NCBI RefSeq assembly: GCF_002105755.1
Contig: NZ_CP020821.1
Coordinates: 3,658,001 to 3,722,000 of the forward strand
DNA: 64,000 nt
Source of the DNA: Mycobacterium colombiense CECT 3035
Lineage (GTDB): Bacteria > Actinomycetota > Actinomycetes > Mycobacteriales > Mycobacteriaceae
Reading direction: 5' to 3'
In this document: positions 37,038-47,304 of the stretch, piece after piece
Layout: each line of letters begins with the position of its first letter
How positions within the stretch are numbered: the stretch's first letter is position 1
The notes under the pieces: model-generated
What the model saw: the letters and a program-made list of their open reading frames with translations, nothing else
Databases searched by the model: none
What the model was told of the DNA's origin: nothing
Made by a program: the position numbers and the translations under genes

Positions 37038-37965
37038 ATGTCGGAGGTGGTGACCGGGGACGCCGTGGTGCTCGATGTGCAGATCGCCCAGCTGCCGGTG
37101 CGGACGCTGAGCGCGCTGATCGACATCGTCGTCATGGTCATCGGCTACCTGCTCGGCCTGATGTTGTGGGCGGCCACCCTGACGCAATTCGACACCGCAC
37201 TGACCAACGCGATCCTGCTGATATTTACGGTGCTGGTAATTGTGGGCTATCCCTTGGTTCTCGAGACGGCGACGCGGGGACGCTCGGTGGGCAAGATCGC
37301 GATGGGCCTGCGCGTGGTGTCCGACGACGGTGGCCCAGAGCGCTTCCGCCAGGCCCTGTTTCGGGCCCTGGCGGCGCTGGTGGAGATCTGGATGCTGTTC
37401 GGCAGCCCCGCCGTCATCTGCAGCATCCTGTCGCCGAAGGCCAAACGGATCGGCGACATCTTCGCCGGCACGGTGGTGGTCAACGAGCGCGGACCCCGGC
37501 TCGGGCCCCCGCCCATGATGCCGCCCGCCCTGGCGTGGTGGGCATCGTCGCTGCAGCTCTCCGGCCTGTCCGCCGGTCAGGCCGAGGTGGCGCGTCAATT
37601 CCTTTCCAGGGCAACCCAACTCGACCGTCAGCTGCGGCTGCAGATGGCGTACCGGATCGCCGGGGACGTGGTGGCCCGCATCGCGCCGCCACCACCGCCC
37701 GGCGCCCCACCCGAACTCGTGCTCGCGGCCGTCCTCGCCGAGCGGCACCGCCGGGAACTGGCCCGGCTGCGCCCGGTCATGCCCGCGCCCGGACCGATGG
37801 GGCGCCGCCGTGGCCACCGCCCGGCGGTGCCTACCCGGGGCCCCGGGGTGGCCCAGCCCGCCGCCCGGTGCGGTGCCGCCACCGCAGCAATCCGCCGGAT
37901 GGCCCGACCCGCGATCGGGCGGTCCCGGTCCGGGCGACCCCGGTGGTTTCTCAGCGCCGCACTAG
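37038..37965 (+). CDS. RDD family membrane protein (Rv3695-like, frame broken twice near the end)
   Basis: An RDD-domain protein with the paired charged motifs in LPVRTLSALIDIVV and KRIGDIFAGTVVV and three to four membrane helices, followed by a soluble C-terminal region. The last 55 codons are spread over three frames. Adding one G in the run at 37799-37802 and one G at 37845-37848 gives a continuous Pro/Gly-rich tail (APPWPPPGGAYPGP, then WPSPPPGAVPPPQQSAGWPD) and the stop TAG at 37963-37965. The restored length is 309 residues. Without the correction the frame would run on into the opposite-strand gene. Confidence 0.83.
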
Positions 37966-38351
37966 CCGGCCACACTCGCCGCCATCAGGGCGACGTCGAT
38001 GACCAGCAGCGCCCATCCGCACAGTGGAACCGCGATGCCGCCGCGCCGTTTGGCGGTGAAAAACGAGATGACGATGACGACCACGGCGACCGCGGGCGCA
38101 CCGTAGAACGCGACGCCGAAATCGATCCCGCCGTGGCCCAGGTTGGGACAGCTGCGATCACTGCAGCCGTCGGTGCTCATCACGGCGCCGAGCGCAAAGA
38201 GCATCACGATCGCGGCGGCGGGCACCGTCGCCAGCGCCAAGCCCCAGTTGATCCACGTCCGGCTGTTACGCCGCCGGCCACCATCGGGTCGCCCGAATGC
38301 GGCCGCGCCGGCGCCACCGCTATCGACCCGCAGGTTGTTGTCAGCGTCCAT
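37962..38351 (-). CDS. Small membrane protein with three helices, unknown function
   Basis: A 129-residue protein with a soluble Gly/Arg-rich start and three hydrophobic segments. A Cys pair in the loop (STDGCSDRSCPNLG) may form a disulfide outside the membrane. I do not recognise a family. It converges with the RDD gene with a 4-bp overlap, which supports the corrected end of that gene. Confidence 0.7.
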   Translation of the reverse strand: MDADNNLRVDSGGAGAAAFGRPDGGRRRNSRTWINWGLALATVPAAAIVMLFALGAVMSTDGCSDRSCPNLGHGGIDFGVAFYGAPAVAVVVIVISFFTAKRRGGIAVPLCGWALLVIDVALMAASVAG

Positions 38352-38481
38352 CCCCTTAATTCCTACCCCCGGCTTGATGCACGCAAACCGCGCTCCGCCG
38401 GACGGGCTTTGCCGGATCTCCGCAGCTCAGCGCTCATTCGACAATCTTTTCCAACATATCCCGTTGCATCGCGTTAGTTTC

Positions 38482-38491
38482 CGATATATCG
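38482..38491. promoter_or_regulatory. Palindromic operator-like site upstream of padR-like gene
   Basis: A perfect 10-bp palindrome CGATATATCG lies 54 bp upstream of the PadR-like gene in a locally AT-rich stretch. PadR regulators often repress their own genes by binding AT-rich palindromes, so this is a candidate autoregulatory operator. Confidence 0.45.
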
Positions 38492-38545
38492 TGATGTTTC
38501 GAAAGCGCGCGACCGATGCGCAACCCACACACGTAAGGACAGAAA

Positions 38546-39262
38546 ATGACCACCCCATTCACTCCCCCAGAAGGACCGTTCGCCGGCCGGCCCGGTTTCG
38601 GCTTCGGTTTCGGCTCCGGCCCGGTTGACCGGCGCGCCCTGCACGAGGCGCGGCGCCAGGCCCGGCGGGACTTCCGCGAGCACCTGCGCGATCACGCCGG
38701 TGGTCACGACGGCCCGCTCGGCTTCGGCCCCGGTTTCGGCCCGGGCTTCGGTCCCGGCTTTGGCCCGGGCTTCGGCTTCGGGCCCGGTGGCCGGCGCGGC
38801 GGATGGCGCCGAGGCGGCCCGGGCCGCGGCAAGCGCGGCGACGTGCGAGCGGCCATCCTGACGCTGCTGGCCGAGCGGCCGATGCACGGCTACGAAATGA
38901 TCCAGCAGATCGCCGAACGCAGCAACGGACTGTGGAAGCCGAGCCCCGGTTCGGTGTACCCGACACTGCAACTGCTCGACGACGAAGGCCTGATCACCGC
39001 GAGCCAAACCGAAGGCAGCAAGAAGCTTTTCGAGCTGACCGAGGAGGGCCGCGGCGCGGCCACGAAGATCGAGACCCCGCCGTGGGACGAGATCACCGAA
39101 GGCGCCGACCCCGGTCACATGAATCTGCGGGCGGCCGTCGGCCAGTTGTTCGGCGCGGTCGGGCAATCGGCCCACACCGCGTCGGCCGAGCAGCAGCAGC
39201 GCATCGTCGACATCCTCAACAATGCGCGGCGCGAGATCTACGGCATTCTCGGCGAAGACTGA
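38546..39262 (+). CDS. PadR-family transcriptional regulator with Gly/Phe/Pro repeat N-terminus
   Basis: A 238-residue regulator. Residues about 95-170 form the PadR winged helix (RAAILTLLAERPMHGYEMIQ, SVYPTLQLLDDEGLI, FELTEEGR). The first 90 residues are an unusual low-complexity region with GFGPGFGPGF repeats and Arg-rich parts. The C-terminal 60 residues look helical and may serve in dimerisation. The ATG follows AAGGACAG. Targets are unknown; the palindrome upstream suggests autoregulation. It converges with glpK. Confidence 0.86.
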   Translation: MTTPFTPPEGPFAGRPGFGFGFGSGPVDRRALHEARRQARRDFREHLRDHAGGHDGPLGFGPGFGPGFGPGFGPGFGFGPGGRRGGWRRGGPGRGKRGDVRAAILTLLAERPMHGYEMIQQIAERSNGLWKPSPGSVYPTLQLLDDEGLITASQTEGSKKLFELTEEGRGAATKIETPPWDEITEGADPGHMNLRAAVGQLFGAVGQSAHTASAEQQQRIVDILNNARREIYGILGED

Positions 39263-39304
39263 GTGCCTCCGGCGGGCCCTGGATCGGGTGACGTCACGTG
39301 ACCA

Positions 39305-40860
39305 CTAGGTCACGGAGACCCAATCCAGGGTCCGCTGCACGGCTTTGCGCCAGCCCGCGTAACCGGCGGCGCGCTGCTCGTCGTCCCAGGCCGGCACCCA
39401 GCGCTTGCCCTCTTGCCAGTTGGCGCGCAGATCAGCCGGGTCGGCCCAGAACCCCACCGCCAGGCCGGCCGCGTAGGCGGCGCCCAGCGCGGTGGTCTCG
39501 GCGACCACCGGGCGCACCACGTCCACACCCAACACGTCAGCCTGGATTTGCATGCACAGGTCGTTCCCGGTGATGCCGCCGTCGACTTTCAAAACATCAA
39601 GGCGCACACCGGAATCCGCCGCCATGGCGTCCACCACGTCACGACTCTGATAGCAGATCGCCTCCAGCGTTGCGCGCGCCAGATGCGCGTTGGTGTTGAA
39701 CCGGGACAGGCCCACGATCGCGCCGCGCGCATCGGATCGCCAGTAGGGCGCGAACAACCCGGAAAACGCGGGAACGAAATAGACTCCGCCGTTGTCGTCG
39801 ACCTGGCGTGCCAGCGATTCGCTTTGCGCGGCACCGCTGATGATGCCCAGCTGATCGCGCAGCCACTGCACGGCCGCGCCGGTCACCGCGATCGAACCCT
39901 CAAGCGCGTACACGGGTTTGGCGTCCCCGAACTGATAGCAGACGGTGGTCAACAGTCCGTTGTCTGACCGCACGATCGTCTCCCCGGTGTTGAGCAGCAG
40001 GAAGTTTCCGGTGCCGTAGGTGTTTTTCGCCTCGCCCTCGGACAGACACACCTGGCCGACCATCGCCGCGTGCTGATCGCCGAGCATCCCGGTGATCGGC
40101 ACCTCGCCGCCGGCCGGCCCGGTCTCCGACGTCACACCGTAGGGCTGCGGCGAGGACGACGGCGCGATCCTCGGCAACATCGCGCGAGGGATCGCGAAGA
40201 TCGACAACAGTTCGTCGTCCCAGTCCAGGGTTTCCAGGTTCATCAGCATGGTCCGGCTGGCGTTGGTCACGTCGGTGGCGTGCACGCCGCCGCGCGGCCC
40301 CCGGTGAGGTTCCACAACACCCAGGTGTCGGCGGTGCCGAACAGGGCGTCACCGCTGTCGGCGGCCGCGCGCACCCCGTCGACGTTGTCCAGGATCCATT
40401 GCAGCTTGGCCCCAGAGAAGTAGGTGGCCGGGGGCAGGCCGGCCTTACGCCGGATCACGTCGCCGCGACCGTCGCGTTCCACCGCCGACGCGATCCGATC
40501 GGTGCGGGTGTCCTGCCAGACGATCGCGTTGTAGTAGGGGCGCCCCGTCTTGCGGTTCCACACCAGCGTCGTCTCGCGCTGATTCGTGATACCCAGCGCG
40601 GCAATGTTTTCGGTACTCAGATTGGCGCGGTTGAGCACCGACGTCAGCACCGAGGAGGTGCGCTCCCAGATCTCGACCGGGTCGTGCTCCACCCAGCCGG
40701 CCCGGGGCAGGATCTGCTCGTGCTCGAGTTGATGGCGCGCCACTTCGGCACCCTCGTGATCGAAGATCATGCAGCGGGTGCTGGTGGTTCCCTGGTCGAT
40801 GGCGGCGACGAATTCGGCTGACTCGGCCAACTGCTCTCCTCCACCCGTGAGCTCGGACAC
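39305..40860 (-). CDS. glpK: GlpK, glycerol kinase (frame broken once)
   Basis: A FGGY-family kinase that makes glycerol 3-phosphate. The N-terminal ATPase-like region has [18 protein letters not shown], then [10 protein letters not shown] and ITNQRETT. The C-terminal part has [29 protein letters not shown], and [16 protein letters not shown]. The two parts are in different frames with the join near [10 protein letters not shown] at 40298-40302. One more base in the C run (G on the coding strand) restores 518 residues, the usual length. Read-through or inactivation cannot be excluded, but the break fits the homopolymer pattern of the window. The GTG start is used. Confidence 0.88.
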
Positions 40861-40965
40861 GCTTGCGGCAAAAGTCCATCATGGTCTACCCGCTGCGCGC
40901 GCGAGTCGGGAACCGCGACTCGTGGGAGCTTGCGTTACGCGCGGTAACCCTGTTGCATCTGCGGT

Positions 40966-42438
40966 GTGGGCGAAGAGGTCAAGCGCACCACGTACGACAG
41001 CGCACATCGGCGGGAGTACCGGCGCAAGGTAGCGCTGTGCCTGGACGCCTTCGAGACGATGCTTGCCCAGTCGAGCTTCGATTCCGAGCAGCCGCTCACC
41101 GGCATGGAGATCGAATGCAACCTGGTCGACGCCGACTACCAGCCAGCCATGTCCAATCGACACGTGCTGGACGCCATCGGCGATCCTGCGTACCAGGTCG
41201 AATTGGGCGCCTACAACATCGAATTCAACGTTCCGCCGCGGCCGCTGCCCGGGCACACCAGCCTGGACCTCGAGGCCGAGGTGCGGGCCAGCCTGAACGA
41301 GGCCGAGAACAAGGCCGGCGCCGCCGGCGGTGCCCACATCGTCATGATCGGCATCCTGCCCACCTTGATGGCCGAGCACCTCGACCACGGCTGGATGAGC
41401 GAATCGAAGCGATACGCCGCCCTCAACGAGTCGATCTTCAGCGCCCGCGGCGAAGACATCCCCATCAACATCTCCGGACCCGAGCCGCTGAGCTGGCACA
41501 CCGCGACGATCGCACCCGAATCCGCCTGCACCAGCATGCAATTGCACCTGCAGCTGGATCCGGGGACCTTCGCAGCGAACTGGAATGCGGCGCAGATCGT
41601 CGCCGGCCCGCAGCTGGCGCTGGGCGCCAACTCGCCGTTCTTCTTCGGCCACCGGCTGTGGGCGGAAACACGCATCGAGCTGTTCGCGCAGTCCACGGAC
41701 ACCAGACCCGACGAGCTGAAGTCCCAAGGCGTGCGGCCGCGGGTGTGGTTCGGCGAGCAGTGGATCGACTCGGTCCTCGATCTCTTCCGGGAGAACATCC
41801 GCTACTTCCCGTCCCTGCTGCCCGAGGTGTCCGACGAAGACCCGGTCGCCGAGCTGGCCGCCGGCCGCATCCCGCAGCTGTCCGAACTGCGGCTGCACAA
41901 CGGCACCGTCTACCGATGGAACCGTCCGGTGTACGACGTCGTCGACGGTCGCCCGCATCTGCGGCTGGAGAACCGGGTGCTGCCGGCCGGGCCGACGGTC
42001 GTCGACATGCTGGCGAATGCGGCCTTCTTCTACGGCATGCTGCGCAGCGTGTCCGAAGCGGACAAACCGCTGTGGACCGTCATGGATTTCGGTGTGGCGG
42101 AAGCCAATTTCATGGCGGCGGCGCTGGACGGCATCGACGCCGGGCTGCACTGGCCCGGCCTGGGCGACGTGACCGCGCGTGAACTGGTGCTCGACACCCT
42201 GCTGCCGATCGCCGACGAGGGGTTGCAGCGCTGGGGTGTCGACGCCGAGGTCCGCGACCGGTTCCTCGGGGTCATCGAAGGCCGGGCCCGGGCGGGGCGC
42301 AACGGTGCCAGCTGGCAGGTGTCCACGGTGCGCGCGCTGCAGGACGGCGGCATGAGCAGGCCCGCGGCGCTGGCCGAGATGCTGCGCCGGTACTGCGACC
42401 ACATGCACGCCAATGAACCGGTGCACACCTGGGAGTAG
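40966..42438 (+). CDS. Glutamate-cysteine ligase-like (GCS2) family protein (Rv3698-like)
   Basis: A 490-residue ATP-grasp-like protein of the GCS2 family, longer than YbdK. Typical parts are TGMEIECNLVD, GAYNIEFNVPP, ESACTSMQLHLQLDP and NAAFFYGMLRSV. EgtA elsewhere in the window is the dedicated glutamate-cysteine ligase, so this paralogue probably joins another amino acid or amine. The GTG start precedes GEEVKRTTYDSAHR. It corresponds to Rv3698, and the methyltransferase gene follows after 10 bp. Confidence 0.85.
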   Translation: MGEEVKRTTYDSAHRREYRRKVALCLDAFETMLAQSSFDSEQPLTGMEIECNLVDADYQPAMSNRHVLDAIGDPAYQVELGAYNIEFNVPPRPLPGHTSLDLEAEVRASLNEAENKAGAAGGAHIVMIGILPTLMAEHLDHGWMSESKRYAALNESIFSARGEDIPINISGPEPLSWHTATIAPESACTSMQLHLQLDPGTFAANWNAAQIVAGPQLALGANSPFFFGHRLWAETRIELFAQSTDTRPDELKSQGVRPRVWFGEQWIDSVLDLFRENIRYFPSLLPEVSDEDPVAELAAGRIPQLSELRLHNGTVYRWNRPVYDVVDGRPHLRLENRVLPAGPTVVDMLANAAFFYGMLRSVSEADKPLWTVMDFGVAEANFMAAALDGIDAGLHWPGLGDVTARELVLDTLLPIADEGLQRWGVDAEVRDRFLGVIEGRARAGRNGASWQVSTVRALQDGGMSRPAALAEMLRRYCDHMHANEPVHTWE

Positions 42439-42448
42439 CTTGGGGTCC

Positions 42449-43117
42449 ATGCCGTCTGACGAAGTGATGGACTGGGACAGCGCGTATCGAGAGCAGGCTC
42501 ACTTCGAGGGCCCGCCGCCGTGGAACATCGGTGAGCCGCAGCCCGAACTGGCCGCCCTGATCGCGGCCGGCAAGTTCCGCAGCGACGTGCTGGACGCGGG
42601 CTGCGGAGTCGCCGAGCTGTCCTTGACCCTGGCCGCCCAGGGTTACACCGTGGTCGGCATCGACCTCACCCCCACCGCCGTCGCGGCGGCCACCAAGGCG
42701 GCGGCCGACCGCGGCCTGACCACCGCCACCTTCGTGCAGGCGGACATCACCTCGTTCACCGGCTACGACGGACGGTTCTCCACCGTCGCCGACAGCACGC
42801 TGTTCCACTCGCTGCCGATCGAGGGCCGCGACGGCTACTTGAGCGCGGTGCACCGCGCGGCGGCGCCGGGGGCCCGCTTCTTCGTGTTGGTCTTCGCCAA
42901 GGGCGCCTTCCCCGACGAGTGGGAAGCCAAGCCCAACGAAGTCGACGAGGACGAGCTGCGCGACGCGGTGAGCAAGTACTGGGAGATCGACGAGATCCGG
43001 CCGGCATTCATCCACGCCAACATTCCGCCGGTCCCCGACGGCCCAAAGCACGACCGCGACGAGAAGGGCCGGATGAAGATGCCGGCCTACCTGTTAACCG
43101 CGCACAAAGCCGGCTAG
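42449..43117 (+). CDS. SAM-dependent methyltransferase (Rv3699-like)
   Basis: A 222-residue class I methyltransferase. Motif I is [19 protein letters not shown], followed by VVGIDLTP and the [10 protein letters not shown] region. The substrate is unknown. It is probably co-transcribed with the GCS2-like gene, which suggests a shared small-molecule pathway. The stop lies close to the convergent egtE. Confidence 0.85.
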   Translation: MPSDEVMDWDSAYREQAHFEGPPPWNIGEPQPELAALIAAGKFRSDVLDAGCGVAELSLTLAAQGYTVVGIDLTPTAVAAATKAAADRGLTTATFVQADITSFTGYDGRFSTVADSTLFHSLPIEGRDGYLSAVHRAAAPGARFFVLVFAKGAFPDEWEAKPNEVDEDELRDAVSKYWEIDEIRPAFIHANIPPVPDGPKHDRDEKGRMKMPAYLLTAHKAG

Positions 43118-44280
43118 GCCGTCGCGGTCGCCGCGGTGGCGGCGATGAGCGCCTCGGCGAACGTCTCCAGGTCGTCGGCCGTCGTGTCGACGTGCGGCGA
43201 GATCCGCAGCACGGGTTCCGTCAGCTCCAGCGGCGCCCGCTGCACGCCCGCGAACGTGGTCAGGATCCGCCGCTCGGCGAGCAGCCAGTGGCGCACCGCC
43301 TGCGGGTCGGCACCGTCGGTCGGTGCCAAAGTGGTGATGGCACTGGGTTCTTCGACCTCTTCGACCACCGTCCACCCGGCCACATCGGCCAGCGCCGTGC
43401 GGGTCAGGGCGCCCACCTTGGCCAGCCGCGCACACACCGCCTGCGGCCCGTACGCCAGATGCTCGCCCAGCGCCAGCGAAAACCCCACGCGCGCAGCGAC
43501 GTTGGCCTCGCCGAATTCCAGCTGTTCGGCCACCGTCGGCGCGCCGCCGTTGCGGGCCCACTCCGGTGCGGCCAGCCGCGGGCGCAGGCGCCCCATCAGT
43601 TCGCGGCGCACGCCGAGGATGCCGACACCGCGCGGCCCGGCGATCCACTTGCGCGACGAGGAATAGGTCACGTCGGCGCCGGCCGCGCACTCCACCTGGC
43701 CCAGGGCCTGTGCCGCGTCGACGACGAGCGGCAGATCCAGCTCCCGGCAGAGTTGGGCGACCATCGAAACCGGTTGCACCACACCGCGATGGCTGGCGAC
43801 CGCGGTCAGATGCACCAGGTCCGGTGGATCGCTCTGCAGGGCCAGCGCCGCGTCGTCCAGCGCGATCTGGCCGTCTTCCAGGGCGGGCAGCAGCTGTCGG
43901 TCGAACCCGTGCGCGGCCATCATCGCCAGGTTGGGGCCGTATTCGCCGGGCAGGCAGGCCAGCCGTTTTCGCTCTGTCGCTCCTGACGGCCAGGCGCCCA
44001 GCAACAGATCCAGGGCATTCAGCGAGCCGGTGGTGAAAACCACTTCGGCATCAGCCATTCCGGTCAACGCGGCGAACGCCACGCGGCCGGCATCGAGCAC
44101 CGGCGTGGCCGCCTCCGCCGCGACGTAGCCGCCCAGCTCGGACTCGTTGCGGGCGTGCTGCGCGCCGGCCTCGATCACCGCCAGGCTCTGCCGCGAACAG
44201 GCCGCGTTGTCCAGGTGCAGACCGGCCATCGGCGGGCGGGCTGACCGCCACTGATCGGCCAGCGCAATGCCGGCGGTCAC
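43114..44280 (-). CDS. egtE: EgtE, ergothioneine synthase C-S lyase
   Basis: A 388-residue PLP-dependent lyase that cleaves the hercynyl-cysteine sulfoxide to ergothioneine in the last step of the pathway. The PLP lysine is in [15 protein letters not shown]; the [14 protein letters not shown] start and [12 protein letters not shown] are typical. The GTG overlaps the egtD stop (GTGA). It is the last gene of the egtABCDE operon and ends 4 bp into the convergent methyltransferase gene. Confidence 0.93.
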   Translation of the reverse strand: MTAGIALADQWRSARPPMAGLHLDNAACSRQSLAVIEAGAQHARNESELGGYVAAEAATPVLDAGRVAFAALTGMADAEVVFTTGSLNALDLLLGAWPSGATERKRLACLPGEYGPNLAMMAAHGFDRQLLPALEDGQIALDDAALALQSDPPDLVHLTAVASHRGVVQPVSMVAQLCRELDLPLVVDAAQALGQVECAAGADVTYSSSRKWIAGPRGVGILGVRRELMGRLRPRLAAPEWARNGGAPTVAEQLEFGEANVAARVGFSLALGEHLAYGPQAVCARLAKVGALTRTALADVAGWTVVEEVEEPSAITTLAPTDGADPQAVRHWLLAERRILTTFAGVQRAPLELTEPVLRISPHVDTTADDLETFAEALIAATAATATA

Positions 44281-45242
44281 TTCACGGCCAACGACAACCC
44301 GAAGTCGCCCGCCTCGTCGGTCCACCACCGGGTGCGGCGCAACCCCGCGGCGGCCAATTCGCCGGTTACCTTATCGGAGCTGAACTTACACGACACCTCG
44401 GTGAGCATCTCCTCGCCGGCCGAGAAGTCGACGGTCAGCTCGAGCGCACCGACCCGCACCCGCTGGCGCCGGTCGGACCGCAGCCACATCTCGATGCGTT
44501 CCTCCGCGGCGTTCCACCGGGCCACGTGCCGGTAGGCGTCCACGTCGAAGTCGGCGTCGAGCTCCCGGTTCACCACCGCGAGCACATTGCGGTTGAACGC
44601 CGCCGTCACCCCGGCGGCGTCGTCGTAGGCGCGCACCAGCCGCTCGGTGTCCTTCACCAAATCCGTGCCCAGCAGCAGGCTGTCGCCGGGCCGCATCTGG
44701 GCGGACAGTGCGGCGAGGAATTCCGCGCGCGGTCCGGGCGTGAGATTGCCGATCGTCGACCCCAGGAACACGAAGAGCCGCCGCCCGCCTTCCGGGATCT
44801 CGGTCAGGTGCTCCTCGAAATCGCCGCAGACGGCCTTGATTTCGATGCCCTCGTATTCCTGTTGGATGGCCGCTGCGGCGGTCGACAGGATGCTGGCGTC
44901 GACGTCGAACGGGACGAACCTGCGCAGCGAGCCCCGCGTGCGCAGGGCGTCGAGCAACACCCGCGTCTTCTCCGAGGTTCCGCTGCCCAGCTCCACCAGG
45001 GTGTCGGCCTCGCTGGCCGATGCGACTTCGCCCGCCCGAGCCCGCAAGATCTCGGCCTCGGCGCGCGTCGGGTAGTACTCGGGCAGCCGGGTGATCTGGT
45101 CGAACAGATCGCTGCCGACGGAATCGTAGAACCATTTGGGCGGCAACGTCTTTGGTGTCTCCTGCAGGCCGTGCAGGACGTCGCGGCGCAGCGCGTGGTA
45201 CGCCGAATCGGCGGCCAGGTGGTTCGACAGCGACAGCGTCAT
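44277..45242 (-). CDS. egtD: EgtD, histidine N-alpha-trimethyltransferase
   Basis: A 321-residue SAM-dependent enzyme that trimethylates histidine to hercynine, the first dedicated step of ergothioneine synthesis. Length and landmarks ([39 protein letters not shown]) match mycobacterial EgtD. The ATG giving [10 protein letters not shown] overlaps the egtC stop by one base (TGATG). A TTG one codon upstream is also open but less likely. Confidence 0.95.
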   Translation of the reverse strand: MTLSLSNHLAADSAYHALRRDVLHGLQETPKTLPPKWFYDSVGSDLFDQITRLPEYYPTRAEAEILRARAGEVASASEADTLVELGSGTSEKTRVLLDALRTRGSLRRFVPFDVDASILSTAAAAIQQEYEGIEIKAVCGDFEEHLTEIPEGGRRLFVFLGSTIGNLTPGPRAEFLAALSAQMRPGDSLLLGTDLVKDTERLVRAYDDAAGVTAAFNRNVLAVVNRELDADFDVDAYRHVARWNAAEERIEMWLRSDRRQRVRVGALELTVDFSAGEEMLTEVSCKFSSDKVTGELAAAGLRRTRWWTDEAGDFGLSLAVK

Positions 45243-45940
45243 CAAGATCCTCTCGGCTGATCCAGCGGCGTCATGGCGACGCCGTCCGCGGTGACTTCGA
45301 CGAGGTGGCGGTCCGGCACGTCCTCCCAGTCGGAGTCGTTGTCATAGGGTTCGCTGGCCACGACCACACCGTCCGGGCGCCGCAGGATGCTCAGCGTGTC
45401 GCCCCAGGCGGTCGCCAGCATGCGAGATCCGTTGGCGGCCAATATGTTCAGTCGGGCGTTCGGGTCGGCGGCGGCGACCTCTTCGACGGTCTTCCCCAGC
45501 GCGTCAAGCCCGCGCTCGAAGATCATCGCCGCCAGTATCGCGCTGTCACAGACCGATTCGGCCCGCTGCGTGGTCGGCAACACGGACCGGTCGACGATTC
45601 CGTTGTGCGACAACAACCACTGCCCGTCGGTGAACGGCGCGCACGCGCTGGCCTCGATCGGCATGCCGACGGTGGCCGAGCGCACCGCGGCCACCACGCA
45701 GTGGCTGCGCAGCGCGGGCGCGATGGAGTCGAACGACACATCGCCCCACAGGGGCGCCTGGCTGCGCCAACGACGCGGCACGTGACCGTCGAAAAACCCG
45801 ACGCCCCAACCGTCGGCGTTGAGCAGGCAGTGCTTTTGCCGGCGCGGCGCATAGGACTGCACCCGCAGGCCGAACGGCGGGTCGAGCACCAGCGAGGAAA
45901 CCGTGACGTCGGTTCCCAGCCAGCCCAGGTGCCGGCACAT
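45242..45940 (-). CDS. egtC: EgtC, gamma-glutamyl-hercynylcysteine sulfoxide amidohydrolase
   Basis: A 232-residue class II glutamine amidotransferase-type hydrolase with the N-terminal nucleophile Cys2 (MCRHLGWLG). The loop [11 protein letters not shown] and [12 protein letters not shown] are typical. It removes the glutamyl group in ergothioneine synthesis. It starts within the egtB stop (TGATG) and overlaps egtD by one base. Confidence 0.94.
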   Translation of the reverse strand: MCRHLGWLGTDVTVSSLVLDPPFGLRVQSYAPRRQKHCLLNADGWGVGFFDGHVPRRWRSQAPLWGDVSFDSIAPALRSHCVVAAVRSATVGMPIEASACAPFTDGQWLLSHNGIVDRSVLPTTQRAESVCDSAILAAMIFERGLDALGKTVEEVAAADPNARLNILAANGSRMLATAWGDTLSILRRPDGVVVASEPYDNDSDWEDVPDRHLVEVTADGVAMTPLDQPRGS

Positions 45941-47304
45941 CAGGCGGGATCCCCGCCGTCGGAGACGTCCCACGCCAACCGCACGCCGGAGAAGATCTGG
46001 CGCCGGTAGGGGTGATCCCAGTTGCGGAAACTCGGGCGCATGATGCCCGGCTCCACGGCCCACGAGCCGCCCCGCAGCACCCGGTAGTCGCCGTCGAAGA
46101 AGGGTTGCGAATACCGTTCGTAGAGCATCGGGATGAACCCCGGCCAGGGCCGCAGCGGGGAGGTGGTCCACTCCCAGACATCGCCGAGCATCTGCTCGGC
46201 CCCGCACGGCGAAGCGCCTGCCGGGTAGGCCCCGACGGGCGCCGGCCGCAACGCGCCGCCGCCGAGGTTGGCCAGCGTCTCGTCCGGTGTGCGCTCGCCC
46301 CAGGGATACCGCCGCCGCGTATTGGTGGCCGGATCCCAGGAGCAGGCCTTCTCCCATTCCATCTCGGTGGGCAGCCGGGCACCGGCCCAGGCCGCGTAGG
46401 CCTCGGCCTCGAAATAGCTGACGTGCTGGACGGGTTCGTCGGCGGGGATGTCCTCGACGTGGCCGAACCGGGTGCGCGTCGTGGCGTCGGAGCTCCAGAA
46501 CTGCGGCGCGGTCAGGCCAGCGGCCTGGCGGTGCTGCCAGCCGCGCTCCGACCACCAGCCCGGCCGGTCATAACCGCCGTCCTCGACGAACCGCCGCCAT
46601 TCGCCGTTGGTGACCGGAACCCGGCCGATCCGGAACGCGGGCAAGTCGACGACGTGGGCCGGGCGCTCGTTGTCCAGCGAATACGGTTCGCCGGCGGCGT
46701 CCACGCCGAGCACGAATTCACCGCCGGGCACCAGCACCGACGTCCCGGCCAACCCCGCTCGCCCGGCCGGCAACTCGGAGGCGTCCCGCAACAGCGGTGC
46801 GCCGCTGCGCAGGTTCAGCGCCTGCAACATGGTCTCGTCGTGCTGGTTTTCGTGGCTGACCACCATCGCGTACACGAACACGGCCTCGTCGCCGGCGGGA
46901 TCGTCGGGCAGGGCGTCGAGCCTGTCGAGCACGGCCGACCGCACGGTCTGGCAGTAGGACCGCGCCTGGCCCGGCGACAGCAACGGCAGATCGACCCGAC
47001 TGGCGCGGGAGTGCACGAAGGCGTCGTAGAGCCCCTCGACGGCCGGCGGCAGCATCCCGGGGCGCGCGGGGTCACCGCCGCGCAGCAACCACAGCTCCTC
47101 CTGCTGACCGATGTGCGCCAGGTCCCACACCAGCGGGCTCATCAGCGGGTCGTACTGCCGGCAGAGTTCGGCGTCGTCGAACTCGACCAGGCGCAGCGTC
47201 CGCGTCCGCGTCCGCGCCAGGTCGTCGGCGATGCCCTCCCGGCATGACGACCGCAAGCGCGGCGCAGCCGGGCGCAGCGGGTCGGAATCATCAGGAGACG
47301 TCAC
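45940..47304 (-). CDS. egtB: EgtB, hercynine sulfoxide synthase, with repeat-derived N-terminus
   Basis: A 454-residue nonheme iron enzyme that joins hercynine and gamma-glutamylcysteine with oxygen. It has a DinB-like N-terminal domain ([11 protein letters not shown]; iron-binding [11 protein letters not shown]) and a C-terminal formylglycine-generating-enzyme-like domain ([27 protein letters not shown]). The first 20 or so residues (to about RSSCREG) are encoded across a diverged copy of the 53-bp repeat found at fdhA-selD. The M. smegmatis enzyme as I recall it begins right after this part, aligning with REHLADQLARARARTLRLVE. The GTG overlaps the egtA stop (GTGA). Confidence 0.94.
   Translation of the reverse strand: MTSPDDSDPLRPAAPRLRSSCREGIADDLARTRTRTLRLVEFDDAELCRQYDPLMSPLVWDLAHIGQQEELWLLRGGDPARPGMLPPAVEGLYDAFVHSRASRVDLPLLSPGQARSYCQTVRSAVLDRLDALPDDPAGDEAVFVYAMVVSHENQHDETMLQALNLRSGAPLLRDASELPAGRAGLAGTSVLVPGGEFVLGVDAAGEPYSLDNERPAHVVDLPAFRIGRVPVTNGEWRRFVEDGGYDRPGWWSERGWQHRQAAGLTAPQFWSSDATTRTRFGHVEDIPADEPVQHVSYFEAEAYAAWAGARLPTEMEWEKACSWDPATNTRRRYPWGERTPDETLANLGGGALRPAPVGAYPAGASPCGAEQMLGDVWEWTTSPLRPWPGFIPMLYERYSQPFFDGDYRVLRGGSWAVEPGIMRPSFRNWDHPYRRQIFSGVRLAWDVSDGGDPA
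47244..47284. repeat. Single diverged copy of the 53-bp repeat inside egtB
   Basis: This 41-bp stretch matches the first 41 bases of the array unit at 25648 in 37 positions. It lies in the 5' end of egtB just after the egtA/egtB stop-start overlap and is translated as part of EgtB without breaking the frame. Confidence 0.88.

Noticed and set aside
37966..38477. Extension of the RDD protein to 38477
   Set aside because: This extension appears only in the uncorrected frame and runs antisense through the 129-residue membrane gene; the corrected frame stops at 37965.
40879..42450. Large minus-strand open frame opposite the GCS2-like gene
   Set aside because: The plus strand carries a clear GCS2-family protein; the opposite frame is low-complexity His/Gln/Val-rich text without motifs.
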